IMG/VR virus record: IMGVR_UViG_3300028394_000255
Span: 1 to 28,569 of that record
From: a virus
Direction: 5' to 3' (one strand)
DNA: 28,569 nt
The translations under genes and the position numbers were made by a program. Below are positions 22,196 through 28,569 of the stretch, piece after piece. Each line of letters starts with the position of its first letter. Position 1 is the first letter of the stretch. The notes beneath the pieces are model-generated. The model saw only the letters and a program-made list of their open reading frames with translations, was not told the origin of the DNA and made no database searches.

Positions 22196-22908
22196 TAGTA
22201 ATTACCCGCATATACGTTAAAGCGCTGCCTCGTCGCAACCAGCGAGTACGGCATAGCCATCACATCATCTGGATTGTTGATGCGCTTGATGTTGCGCTTG
22301 CTGGTCATGGCAATGCGCGTAACTTGCGGCGATGGCTCAACCCCAAACTCAGGGGCGATCTCCATAGCCAGATTGTAGACAAACGCCCGCAGATAGCCCG
22401 GTGGGAACGTCAGTGCCGTTGCAAGCGTAGCCGGTTGAGACAATTCCTCAACCGAAATAAAGTGCCATTCCAAAACCCGCGTTGGCTTTGGGTAGATGGT
22501 CATTGTGATATTGGGATACTCCATATTTATCCACATCACCTGTGGATAAGTGGAGGTAACCGTTTTAACAGCAATCCCGTCGTATTGCTGTTGATTGATA
22601 AACTTAATGCCGTAACTGACGTTAGTAGTCGGATCGCGGAAATAAGTTGAGTCATCCAGCAGGATCGGGCGATTGCCAACAAAGTCCCCACTTGGGCCAA
22701 GCGTCTGGGTGATTAACCCAGGAGTCCACAAGTAGGTTTGATCCTGCGTGTTAAACACCGACAAACGCTCGGTGTTCCACGATTCAATCATCTGGTTTAG
22801 CGCAGTCAACGAGTCCTGCGAAACAGATGGGCTAGGAGTCTCGCCCTCTGCCAGAACCCCAAGCAACCGCAATGCCCGATTGATTTGGTCACCGGCAGTT
22901 GTGGACAT
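22195..22908 (-). CDS. P22 gp4-like tail accessory factor
   Basis: This 237-residue protein with DQINRALRLLGVLAEGETPS, LTALNQMIESWNTERLSVF, PGYLRAFVYNLAMEIAPEFG and a C-terminal basic helix fits the P22_Tail-4 family, which seals the portal after packaging. It is longer than P22 gp4 through insertions in the middle (about residues 90-150). It is followed in the operon by the second known tail-closing protein, gp10-like, which supports the call. TAATG overlaps mark both ends. Confidence 0.86.
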   Translation of the reverse strand: MSTTAGDQINRALRLLGVLAEGETPSPSVSQDSLTALNQMIESWNTERLSVFNTQDQTYLWTPGLITQTLGPSGDFVGNRPILLDDSTYFRDPTTNVSYGIKFINQQQYDGIAVKTVTSTYPQVMWINMEYPNITMTIYPKPTRVLEWHFISVEELSQPATLATALTFPPGYLRAFVYNLAMEIAPEFGVEPSPQVTRIAMTSKRNIKRINNPDDVMAMPYSLVATRQRFNVYAGNY

Positions 22909-23093
22909 TATTCTTCCTTTTCGATTTTGCGCGGTCTGCCGCGCTTAACCACTAATTCATTGACTATTTCAGTCTGAACAGGCGCATCGTCTAGATTATA
23001 GCGCGACCAGCCGTGCTGTTCATCAAATTGCGCTTCCAATTCCATCGTGGCAACTTTGTTGCCGTGAACTGGATGCTGGAGATATATCATCAT
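22908..23093 (-). CDS. Small late protein with basic tail (61 aa)
   Basis: The ATG at 23091-23093 (or the adjacent one at 23090) starts MMIYLQHPVHGNKVATMELE. A short acidic region and a basic end VVKRGRPRKIEKEE follow. This resembles small proteins encoded between coat and gp4 in P22-like phages, of unknown role; GRPRK could be an AT-hook-like DNA contact. No clear Shine-Dalgarno site precedes it: the hairpin at 23102-23118 occupies that place. Confidence 0.7.
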   Translation of the reverse strand: MMIYLQHPVHGNKVATMELEAQFDEQHGWSRYNLDDAPVQTEIVNELVVKRGRPRKIEKEE

Positions 23094-23097
23094 AGGC

Positions 23098-23118
23098 AAA
23101 AGGGGGCTTTTGGCCCCC
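23098..23118 (-). terminator. Hairpin/attenuator after the 137-aa decoration-like gene
   Basis: On the minus strand GGGGGC and GCCCCC form a 6-bp stem with a CAAAA loop, followed by TTTTG. It looks like a weak intrinsic terminator that would lower transcription into the gp4-like tail genes. It overlaps the leader of the next gene. Confidence 0.65.
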
Positions 23119-23124
23119 CCCCGT

Positions 23125-23538
23125 TTAACTCAAACAGTGGATAACCGAAAAGTTAATTACAACGGCTTCAGAGTATGAAGTACCGCTCAAGTTGCGTAAC
23201 GTGAATGATGCAGAACCAGCGGTCATGTTAGAAACATAAGTTGTGTAAGCACCAGCCGTGCTTCCAGTGGTAACGCTGGAAATACACACAATGATTGTGT
23301 CATTTGCAGAAATCAACGAATTGTTGAGTGTAAATGAAACAGCGGTGTTACCAGCCAAAGCTGCGTTGTTCATCGTAATCTGACCAGCAGACTTGTTAAG
23401 CGTAACGCCGGTAGATTTGCTGGTTGCTTGCGTGACAGTACCTTGGGCTGCTGCGGTGTAGCCAAGTTCTTGGCTAGCGTAGCAAGTCGTAAATTCCGGA
23501 TCGGAATACGCGACTCCAATTGCTTGCGTATTAGGCAT
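23125..23538 (-). CDS. Head decoration/surface-like protein (137 aa)
   Basis: MPNTQAIGVAYSDPEFTTCY is followed by a Thr/Ser/Val-rich beta sequence (KSTGVTLNKSAGQITMNNAA, NDTIIVCISSVTTGS). This is the composition of Ig-like or jelly-roll capsid decoration proteins, and it lies two genes behind coat. AAGGAAT precedes the ATG. It is flanked by GC-rich hairpins on both sides, so it may be a monocistronic-like high-level product. The family is not named; the role is inferred. Confidence 0.7.
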   Translation of the reverse strand: MPNTQAIGVAYSDPEFTTCYASQELGYTAAAQGTVTQATSKSTGVTLNKSAGQITMNNAALAGNTAVSFTLNNSLISANDTIIVCISSVTTGSTAGAYTTYVSNMTAGSASFTLRNLSGTSYSEAVVINFSVIHCLS

Positions 23539-23549
23539 GACAATTCCTT

Positions 23550-23573
23550 AAATAATCGGGGGCCGAAGCCCCC
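23550..23573 (-). terminator. Hairpin/attenuator between the two decoration-like genes
   Basis: GGGGGC-TTCG-GCCCCC on the minus strand (stem 23558-23573), followed by GATTATTT, forms a very stable 6-bp stem with a UUCG tetraloop. The U-tract is broken, so termination should be partial. Confidence 0.65.
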
Positions 23574-23578
23574 TAGAC

Positions 23579-23986
23579 TTAGACGCGGTAAACAACCCAA
23601 GTCGAGTCAGCGGTGCGACGCAGCAGGAACCGGCCGCTGGACGTTGCGCTAATCGCAACCGTAGCGTTGCCACCATCGGTCACGCCAGTGCCAGCAGCAA
23701 GCGCTGCCGTGCCAGACGAGGTTCCCAGATTAACCAGCACGAGTTCAAACGTGCTGTTGATCTTGGCGCTGGTAACCAGAGCGTCCAAAGACGCACCAGT
23801 GGGCAGCGTGTAGGTCTGGGCGGTCGTTGCACCCGAACCAACCAGCAGGACGCCAGAAGCGACCTGAGCAGCGGTCAGGGTTGCAGTTGCCGTGACAGAC
23901 TGAGGAGCGGCTTGATAGCCGAGGATTACTTCATTCAGGTTGCCGTCGCCAAGCTGGTAACCACCAGCACCATTAGGTAAAGCCAT
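23579..23986 (-). CDS. Head decoration-like protein (135 aa)
   Basis: MALPNGAGGYQLGDGNLNEV is followed by ILGYQAAPQSVTATATLTAA, then TYTLPTGASLDALVTS and ATSSGRFLLRRTADSTWVVY. It is a beta-rich, low-charge protein common directly after P22-like coat genes and usually annotated as a capsid or structural protein. AAGGAAATATC precedes the start. A terminator-like hairpin separates it from coat. It is probably an outer capsid stabiliser (inference from place and composition). Confidence 0.72.
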   Translation of the reverse strand: MALPNGAGGYQLGDGNLNEVILGYQAAPQSVTATATLTAAQVASGVLLVGSGATTAQTYTLPTGASLDALVTSAKINSTFELVLVNLGTSSGTAALAAGTGVTDGGNATVAISATSSGRFLLRRTADSTWVVYRV

Positions 23987-23995
23987 GATATTTCC

Positions 23996-24025
23996 TTAAA
24001 AATAGTGGGGGGTATTAAACCCCCC
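23996..24025 (-). terminator. Intrinsic terminator after the coat gene
   Basis: On the minus strand GGGGGGT/ACCCCCC (7 bp, loop TTAAT, 24007-24025) is followed by ACTATTTTTAAGG. It probably ends most coat transcripts while letting some continue. Confidence 0.78.
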
Positions 24026-24032
24026 TAAAAGA

Positions 24033-25244
24033 TTAACCCCAGAGACGGCAAGCCATCTGCGGACGAATCGTGCTAAAGCCATACAACACATCAATACGAC
24101 ATGGAAGTCTGTCATTATTTATGTCGTACTGCCTAATCACACGCAAGCTGATCCCGTTATGTACTGCGCGAGCGGCCATATCGACCCCGCTTGGCAGCAA
24201 GAGATCGGCCGTCGCGAACGTGATTGCATTTTTATGGTAGACCAAGTTCTGTGGATATTGCGTTGAAGCAGATCCAAGGAACGTGATAACCGCGCTGGCT
24301 GCAGGGAATGAATCAACTGTAGCCAAGGCATTTGCCGACGTATAAAGCGCCGGTGAAATTGCCAAGGTCATGGAAGTGCTCGAAGTCACGCTGTTGTCAG
24401 CGGTAACAACGAACTGCTGGAGCGAACCAGTCGATTCACGGGTCTGCGGGTTAACAGCATAAACGCCAGCAATGGTGAAAACGTCGCCTTGCTTAACCGT
24501 CTTGGTTCCGCTGGTGAACGTAATTGGAAGGGTCGCTTGACCCTCAACAAACGTCGCACTAGAAGAAACAATAGGCGAAATAGGGAAGTTGCCGGTGGTG
24601 TGCTGCTTGATTGACTGAGACATATTGATCTCGTCAAAGCCCAACACGCCAGTGCCCATCATGCCATTCTTGAACTGCTTGGAGATGGTGTCGGTTGGGT
24701 TAAAGAGACCCTTCATGCCTTCAACCAGCCCAGCGTTAGCAGCGGGGTTAACCGTTGCATAACGTGGCGACATAACCGCAGCGGCTTCGTTAAGTTTCTG
24801 TTGCGCTTGCAGCAGAACCAGCGAGGTCGATGGGGTCGTGCCTGGCGTGCCGACCGATGCGTAAATGTTCTTGTACGCATTGGCAACGTCAGCGTCGATG
24901 CTAGAAGCCAACTGCGAGATACGCGGCTTAAGCACGCGCTCTGCGAAGTCATCCAACTGCATCGTCAGTTCGGCAGACGTAAAGTTCACACCAATGTGCT
25001 TCTGGGTCGAAACGGTCAGCGTGGTGTACTGCTCGTTATCGTCCTGCACTTGCAGAGCGGCACCATCAGTCACCAATGCGCGATCCGGCAGCCGGATACG
25101 CAGGGTAGAACCGATCTTGGCACCTTCGACAGCAAAGCTGTCGTCGTACTGACGGTTTACGTTGCGGGTAAGGACGAGGTTGTTTTCGAGGATCTCAAGG
25201 GCCTTCCTTGTGATCATGTCAATCGTGAGAATCGAATTAGACAC
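24033..25244 (-). CDS. P22-type major coat protein
   Basis: This 403-residue protein matches the P22_CoatProtein family. MSNSILTIDMITRKALEILE, then NNLVLTRNVNRQYDDSF, RIRLPDRALVTDG, and near the end DMAARAVHNGISLRVIRQYD and RLPCRIDVLYGFSTIRPQMA are family signatures. P22 coat has 430 residues, so length fits. The start is GTG (25242-25244) behind GGAAGTAAA. It forms the icosahedral shell with the scaffold encoded upstream. A homing endonuclease gene now separates the two. Confidence 0.94.
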   Translation of the reverse strand: MSNSILTIDMITRKALEILENNLVLTRNVNRQYDDSFAVEGAKIGSTLRIRLPDRALVTDGAALQVQDDNEQYTTLTVSTQKHIGVNFTSAELTMQLDDFAERVLKPRISQLASSIDADVANAYKNIYASVGTPGTTPSTSLVLLQAQQKLNEAAAVMSPRYATVNPAANAGLVEGMKGLFNPTDTISKQFKNGMMGTGVLGFDEINMSQSIKQHTTGNFPISPIVSSSATFVEGQATLPITFTSGTKTVKQGDVFTIAGVYAVNPQTRESTGSLQQFVVTADNSVTSSTSMTLAISPALYTSANALATVDSFPAASAVITFLGSASTQYPQNLVYHKNAITFATADLLLPSGVDMAARAVHNGISLRVIRQYDINNDRLPCRIDVLYGFSTIRPQMACRLWG

Positions 25245-25266
25245 TTTACTTCCTTTGGATAAGTTG

Positions 25267-25275
25267 TGTTAGAAT
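25267..25275 (+). promoter_or_regulatory. Extended -10 promoter candidate for the HNH gene
   Basis: TG-T-TAGAAT is an extended -10 motif without a good -35. Initiation near 25282 would give a 26-base leader for the rightward HNH gene. It overlaps, in the opposite direction, the leader of the coat gene. Confidence 0.4.
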
Positions 25276-25307
25276 AGAAATTCCTTAGTCACCTTTTGGG
25301 GTACAAC

Positions 25308-25958
25308 ATGATTGGCATAACCGTAGACGGAATCGAGTATCGATTCTTTGACCACCTTTACGCTGTCTCGCGCTGCGGAAAAGTTCTCAGAAAGTTTCTT
25401 CCACACACCCCCACCAATAGAAAAGATGGGTATGTATCTCTCGGTCGAAGCAACAAACTTATGCACCGAGCCGTGGCTCAATGTTGGCTGGAGTCCTTTG
25501 ACCCAGCCAAACACGTTCACCACATTAACGGCAACAAAGCTGACAACCGAGCCGAAAATCTTGAATGCGTTACGGCCAAAGAACATTTTGCTGAACGCCA
25601 CGCTGGAATGAACGGGCATTACATTCGTACGCCCGAAACCAAAGAAAAAATTCGCCAATCGCGCCTTGGAAAAGTCACTTCCGAGGAAACCAAAGCGAAA
25701 CAAAGAGCGGCGTTGTTGGGTCGCAAACGTCCTTACTTTGAACGCGCCGCGCATAGCGAAGCGTCCAAACAAGCGCGTAGCCTTACCCATCACCGCAACA
25801 CTGGGTGTTGCGTGCTTGGGGTTGAATACCGCTCCTTTGCGGAAGCGGCTAAAGCTACTGGCATTCATAGATTTACGTTAAGAAAAAGATGCCTTTCTGA
25901 GAACTTTCCCAACTATAGGATTTTGAGCTTTACATCCGAAGCGATTCCAACTTCCTAA
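25308..25958 (+). CDS. HNH homing endonuclease with NUMOD-type DNA-binding modules
   Basis: This 216-residue protein is the only rightward gene in the late region. The ATG at 25308 follows TGGGGT. GYVSLGRSNKLMHRAVAQCW leads into HVHHINGNKADNRAENLECV (HNH_3 active site H71, H72, N74). Then come two NUMOD3-like modules (TPETKEKIRQSRLGK, SEETKAKQRAALLGR) and a NUMOD1/HTH-like end (SFAEAAKATGIHRFTLRKR). It would cut an HNH-free coat/scaffold junction and spread by repair. Its last 29 bases overlap the scaffold 3' end tail to tail. Confidence 0.9.
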   Translation: MIGITVDGIEYRFFDHLYAVSRCGKVLRKFLPHTPTNRKDGYVSLGRSNKLMHRAVAQCWLESFDPAKHVHHINGNKADNRAENLECVTAKEHFAERHAGMNGHYIRTPETKEKIRQSRLGKVTSEETKAKQRAALLGRKRPYFERAAHSEASKQARSLTHHRNTGCCVLGVEYRSFAEAAKATGIHRFTLRKRCLSENFPNYRILSFTSEAIPTS

Positions 25959-26670
25959 TCTGCCGCATCCGATCTGCTTCAATCCATTCCGAGGTAGACA
26001 TGGTTTTGGTTGACCGGGGATCGGTCGTGTCATAACTCGGATTGCCTGAATTTCGAGCGGTAACGGGTCGAATAGGTGCTGGCGCAGATGAGGTTCGTTT
26101 AACAGGCGGGTCTGAGGCTAATTTAGCTTCAATTTTCCCGATCTCTTTGGCTTGCAGAACAGGATTAAGACGGGAAATGCGGTCTGCTTCCTTGGGATTG
26201 GAGCCTAGCCAATAGGCTATTTCGGGGCCAATGTCCGAGGATTGAACCACTTGCGCCATCACATCCGTGACTCGTAGCGTGGGGTTGTACGCGACTTGTT
26301 CAAAGTCATCGTATTTATCCCGCGCTTCTTCCTCGCGTCCGTGATATGCCTCCAAAACCTCCCTTTGCTGCCTTTGGATTTCTCGCTGCTCAAACAGTTT
26401 GATTGCTTTGGCGTCTGCATAAGCATCAACCGAATCAAACTGATCAACCGGCGGCAAATCAATTGGCGGCGGGGCAGATTCCTTTAGGCTGCGTTCCCAC
26501 TTCCTCCGTTCAATAATCAATCTTTTCTGAACCCGCTCATCCATTTCTTCCTGAGTGAAAGTCTTAGATGGTTCAGGCTCGACCGGTGTTTCGTTAACTA
26601 GTGCTGGCGAGTCCACCGTGGCCTCGGGCACCGGCTCGGTTATACCTTCCGATAAGGTTTCTTCTGACAT
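25930..26670 (-). CDS. Scaffolding protein
   Basis: This 246-residue, highly charged, mostly helical protein lies directly upstream of coat in transcription order. The N-terminal part is acidic and Pro-rich (EPVPEATVDS...PVEPEPSK). A long coiled region (TQEEMDERVQKRLIIERRKW, REIQRQQREVLEAYHGREEE) follows, and a basic helical C-terminus (WIEADRMRQIRKLESLRM) where P22 scaffold binds coat. Start ATG 26668-26670 is preceded by AGGA within a hairpin. It guides procapsid assembly and then leaves. The call rests on composition and position. Confidence 0.78.
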   Translation of the reverse strand: MSEETLSEGITEPVPEATVDSPALVNETPVEPEPSKTFTQEEMDERVQKRLIIERRKWERSLKESAPPPIDLPPVDQFDSVDAYADAKAIKLFEQREIQRQQREVLEAYHGREEEARDKYDDFEQVAYNPTLRVTDVMAQVVQSSDIGPEIAYWLGSNPKEADRISRLNPVLQAKEIGKIEAKLASDPPVKRTSSAPAPIRPVTARNSGNPSYDTTDPRSTKTMSTSEWIEADRMRQIRKLESLRM

Positions 26671-26675
26671 TCAAT

Positions 26676-26707
26676 GAATCCTAAGATTCCCTGGTGAGCC
26701 GCACCAG
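26676..26707 (-). promoter_or_regulatory. Tandem hairpins at the scaffold ribosome-binding site
   Basis: GAATC-CTAA-GATTC (26676-26689) and CTGGTG-AGCCG-CACCAG (26691-26707) are adjacent inverted repeats in the leader of scaffold. On the RNA the AGGA site falls in the loop and stem of the first. There is no U-tract, so they are not terminators; they could tune scaffold translation (inference). Confidence 0.4.
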
Positions 26708-26712
26708 TACGG

Positions 26713-27036
26713 TTAACTTAACGTGATTGAATCTGAATCGGTTGATCCAATAACAGATTCAATTGCACTTATAACATATTCCGGTTCTGGTTCTGGAATG
26801 ACAATTGGCTCCGGCTCAATATCCGACAAAACCCAATCCGCACCATTCCAAGAAATAATTTGCAATGCAGGATCAAACTCTGGCTTTGGTGGGGCTTTGA
26901 CATAACCCAATAGCGCCATTACCTCTGCATCCTGCGTGTATTGGCTTGCATCAGTGCGCGTCAACCCACTTGGCAACCGCACGCGAAACTGGGTTACTTC
27001 AGCGGGAAAGTTGCCATTCTTGCTAAACAAATTCAT
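26713..27036 (-). CDS. Small late protein, possibly fibre/adhesin assembly (107 aa)
   Basis: MNLFSKNGNFPAEVTQFRVR is followed by SQYTQDAEVMALLGYVKAPP, FDPALQIISWNGADWVLSD and an acidic Pro/Glu repeat (IEPEPIVIPEPEPEY). The WNGADWV part recalls fibre-associated proteins with a W-x-G-x-x-W core. It starts 3 bases behind the LamG gene with GAGGTAAG as ribosome-binding site, so it probably works with that adhesin. No firm family is recognised. Confidence 0.65.
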   Translation of the reverse strand: MNLFSKNGNFPAEVTQFRVRLPSGLTRTDASQYTQDAEVMALLGYVKAPPKPEFDPALQIISWNGADWVLSDIEPEPIVIPEPEPEYVISAIESVIGSTDSDSITLS

Positions 27037-27039
27037 CTC

Positions 27040-28173
27040 TTACCTCGTTGGAAATGCTGCGGTTGGCGTGGTGATGGTGCGGGCCACGCCTTTGGTGATG
27101 CGTAGGTCTTGGATGTAGCCGTTATAAAAGTCACCAGTCAAAGGATATGTTGTTCCTATCACAAACCTAGAAGTTTGAGTAAAACTTGTTGTGTTTGTTG
27201 CCTGAGCCTGTTGAGTTCCGTTAATAAACAACTTTGTATTATTTGATCCAGAACCTGATCTTGTTATAGCAACATAAGTCCATGTTCCGGTTGGGAAAGA
27301 CGAATAGGTCAATATGTCCGAACCATTTGTTCTAAATCTAAGTTGAGATGTAGCAAAGTAAATGGTAAACCCATTGGTATCAACCCCGCCCGATGTTCTA
27401 GTATCAACAATCCCAGAAAAAGAACCTGCCAAACTTGACGCATACAACCAAAATTCTATCGTGTAATCTCCAGAACCAATTTGCAAATTAACACTGTCTG
27501 GAAGCAGTAAATAATCCCCCGTCCCATCAAACTTCATGCTTGTGGTCGGCCATTGGGCTTGGGTTGTACTAACCTGAGCATCCCCCACCGTCAGGGCATT
27601 ATTCTGCCAAGCAGCGTCGTAGATTCCGGCGTTGGTGAAGTTGGTGAGGAGGGAGGTGTTGGCATCCGATCCATATGGAGTTGTTGGGTATGTTGTTAAT
27701 CCAGTTCGCACAACATTAGAAATTCTTAAATTTGAAATATATCCCGGCAAATACCCGCCGGGAGAGCTTCCTTGATAACGGCCAATTCCTAATGTATTAG
27801 TTGGAGCAGATGCGTTATAAGAAAATCCCGTATTTGAACTAGAACCAGCAGCAGCGCCATTTATATAAAACGCGCAAGTTTTAGTAGAAGAAGTAAAAGT
27901 TATGGCAACATAATTCCAAGAATTTTGAACTAATGTTGCGCTAGAATTAAACGCCGCGTCACCCACACTATTGGCAAAATAAACTTGAGCGCCGTTTACT
28001 AAACCACCATTATTTGTGTTGTTAAAAAATACGCTCATTCCAATTTGAGCGCCAAAAGCAGTAGTTCCAACTATGCCATATAAAGACGACCCGCTATGGA
28101 AAACAAAAAATTCTATAGTCCAATTTGATCCATTGTGCAAAAAAGTCCAGTTGGATGCTGCGCCAGCGGTCAA
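27040..28173 (-). CDS. LamG-domain adhesin, C-terminal part (frameshifted from 28190-28569)
   Basis: This contains two concanavalin-like LamG domains: WTIEFFVFHSGSSLYGIVG to YLPGYISNLRISNVV, and YTIEFWLYASSLAGSFSGIV to FYNGYIQDLRITKGVA. Such domains bind glycans, and in phages they occur in receptor-binding or capsid-surface adhesins. The first codon shown (TTG) has no ribosome-binding site. The frame continues open upstream to a TAA at 28285-28287 and joins in sense the product of 28190-28569 after one base is skipped. It should be read as the rest of a broken or shifted gene, with at least three LamG repeats in all. Confidence 0.72.
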   Translation of the reverse strand: MTAGAASNWTFLHNGSNWTIEFFVFHSGSSLYGIVGTTAFGAQIGMSVFFNNTNNGGLVNGAQVYFANSVGDAAFNSSATLVQNSWNYVAITFTSSTKTCAFYINGAAAGSSSNTGFSYNASAPTNTLGIGRYQGSSPGGYLPGYISNLRISNVVRTGLTTYPTTPYGSDANTSLLTNFTNAGIYDAAWQNNALTVGDAQVSTTQAQWPTTSMKFDGTGDYLLLPDSVNLQIGSGDYTIEFWLYASSLAGSFSGIVDTRTSGGVDTNGFTIYFATSQLRFRTNGSDILTYSSFPTGTWTYVAITRSGSGSNNTKLFINGTQQAQATNTTSFTQTSRFVIGTTYPLTGDFYNGYIQDLRITKGVARTITTPTAAFPTR

Positions 28174-28189
28174 ATAATCACTAGACCCA

Positions 28190-28569
28190 TTAAAATACCC
28201 ACTCCCCCCATACGTCGCAGCACTGTACGATGCTGCCGGGGAAAAGGGTTGGAAGGCTTGGACTTGTGGGGGTGCCGCTGGCCGTTATGGCAAATGCGTT
28301 TGTGCTATTGTCAATGAAGCGGTTGGATTGGAGCGTGAGTAAGCTGGTGTTGGTGATTGCGGTGAGGGGGGTTGTGGGGACGGTTAATGTTGTAAGCGTA
28401 GGATCGTAAACCGCAGTGCCTTTTACAACCCTTGCATTTGAAACATACCCATCATAAAAAGTCCCTGCAGCTCCGTTTTCGCTTCCAATATTTAAGGGCA
28501 AACCAGTATTTGAATCGTTTACAGTAAAAGAAGAAGAAGTTACAATTCTTGTTCCGTCTAAATACATAC
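28190..28569 (-). CDS. LamG-domain adhesin, N-terminal part (cut by window edge, frameshifted)
   Basis: The frame is open at the right edge. It encodes the end of a LamG domain (YLDGTRIVTSSSFTVND, FYDGYVSNARVVKGTAVYD) and the linker SLLTLQSNRFIDNSTNAFAI. It then loses family-like sequence after ASGTP and stops at 28190-28192. In the other frame the expected linker continues as VQAFQPFSPAASYSAATYGG. The change point is the G5 tract at 28268-28272 (C5 on the coding strand). Without one base, GTPQVQAFQPF reads through. This could be a true mutation, phase variation, recoding or an assembly error. Confidence 0.7.
   Translation of the reverse strand, partial: MYLDGTRIVTSSSFTVNDSNTGLPLNIGSENGAAGTFYDGYVSNARVVKGTAVYDPTLTTLTVPTTPLTAITNTSLLTLQSNRFIDNSTNAFAITASGTPTSPSLPTLFPGSIVQCCDVWGEWVF

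Noticed and set aside
25269-25868. 199-codon leftward frame antisense to the HNH gene
   Set aside because: The product is an unnatural Phe/Val/Arg-rich sequence, whereas the opposite strand has a clear HNH motif and NUMOD modules. It is a shadow of that gene.
1-28569. tRNA genes, integrase, attachment sites and insertion sequences
   Set aside because: I saw no cloverleaf-like intergenic sequence, no recombinase motifs and no transposase; the genes are packed with few gaps. Absence was judged by eye only.

Overview
The window is part of the genome of a tailed bacteriophage with a P22-like (short-tailed, podovirus) virion. Support comes from a coat protein of the P22 type, a scaffold gene next to it, homologues of the P22 tail accessory factor gp4 and the stabilisation/tail protein gp10, short fibre proteins, three large Gly/Ala-rich ejection-type proteins, both terminase subunits, a holin/M15-endolysin pair and a complete recombination/replication module. 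The host cannot be fixed from the sequence. The intermediate G+C, the Cro type and the XF1762-family protein would suit a Gram-negative proteobacterium (inference). No integrase, CI repressor, tRNA or portal gene lies inside the window. Terminase (left edge) and the LamG protein (right edge) both run off the ends, so portal and the rest of those genes presumably lie outside.

Layout. (1) 1-4676: leftward genes cro, primase-polymerase/helicase, terS, an XF1762-family gene and terL. Between terS and terL sits a counter-oriented rightward island of five tiny genes (1222-1990), ending in a terminator that lies inside the 3' end of terS. A dense array of GCTACG repeats (2535-2643) separates the primase gene from terS. 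(2) 4698-4737: a compact divergent control region with overlapping face-to-face promoters for cro (leftward) and the early operon (rightward). (3) 4789-12287: a tightly overlapped rightward early operon. It holds small unknown genes, a Sak4-like ATPase, a DUF669-type ssDNA-binding protein, a PD-(D/E)XK nuclease with an Fe-S-type cysteine set, a small cytosine-methyltransferase-like protein, an SF2 helicase, a VRR-NUC nuclease and a train of small genes, including zinc-ribbon proteins. (4) 28569-12265: the leftward late operon. In order of transcription it holds LamG adhesin, a small protein, scaffold, coat, two decoration-like proteins, a small protein, gp4-like, fibre, gp10-like, fibre proteins, three ejection-type proteins, lysis genes and a metallophosphoesterase. 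One rightward HNH homing endonuclease gene is lodged between scaffold and coat.

How it works together (inference). The Cro switch selects early expression. Primase/helicase plus the recombination module would replicate the genome, possibly from the GCTACG array. The late operon builds the capsid and tail machine, with hairpins after the coat and decoration genes trimming downstream expression. The holin/endolysin pair ends the cycle. Early and late operons converge tail to tail around 12265-12287, and a terminator pointing leftward at 6984-7011 could stop late read-through into the early genes.

The most unusual items are the helically phased GCTACG array at the primase/terS junction, the 18-bp duplication of the terL start around the XF1762-family gene, the counter-oriented micro-gene island between terS and terL, and an apparent one-base frameshift at a G5 tract in the LamG receptor-type protein.
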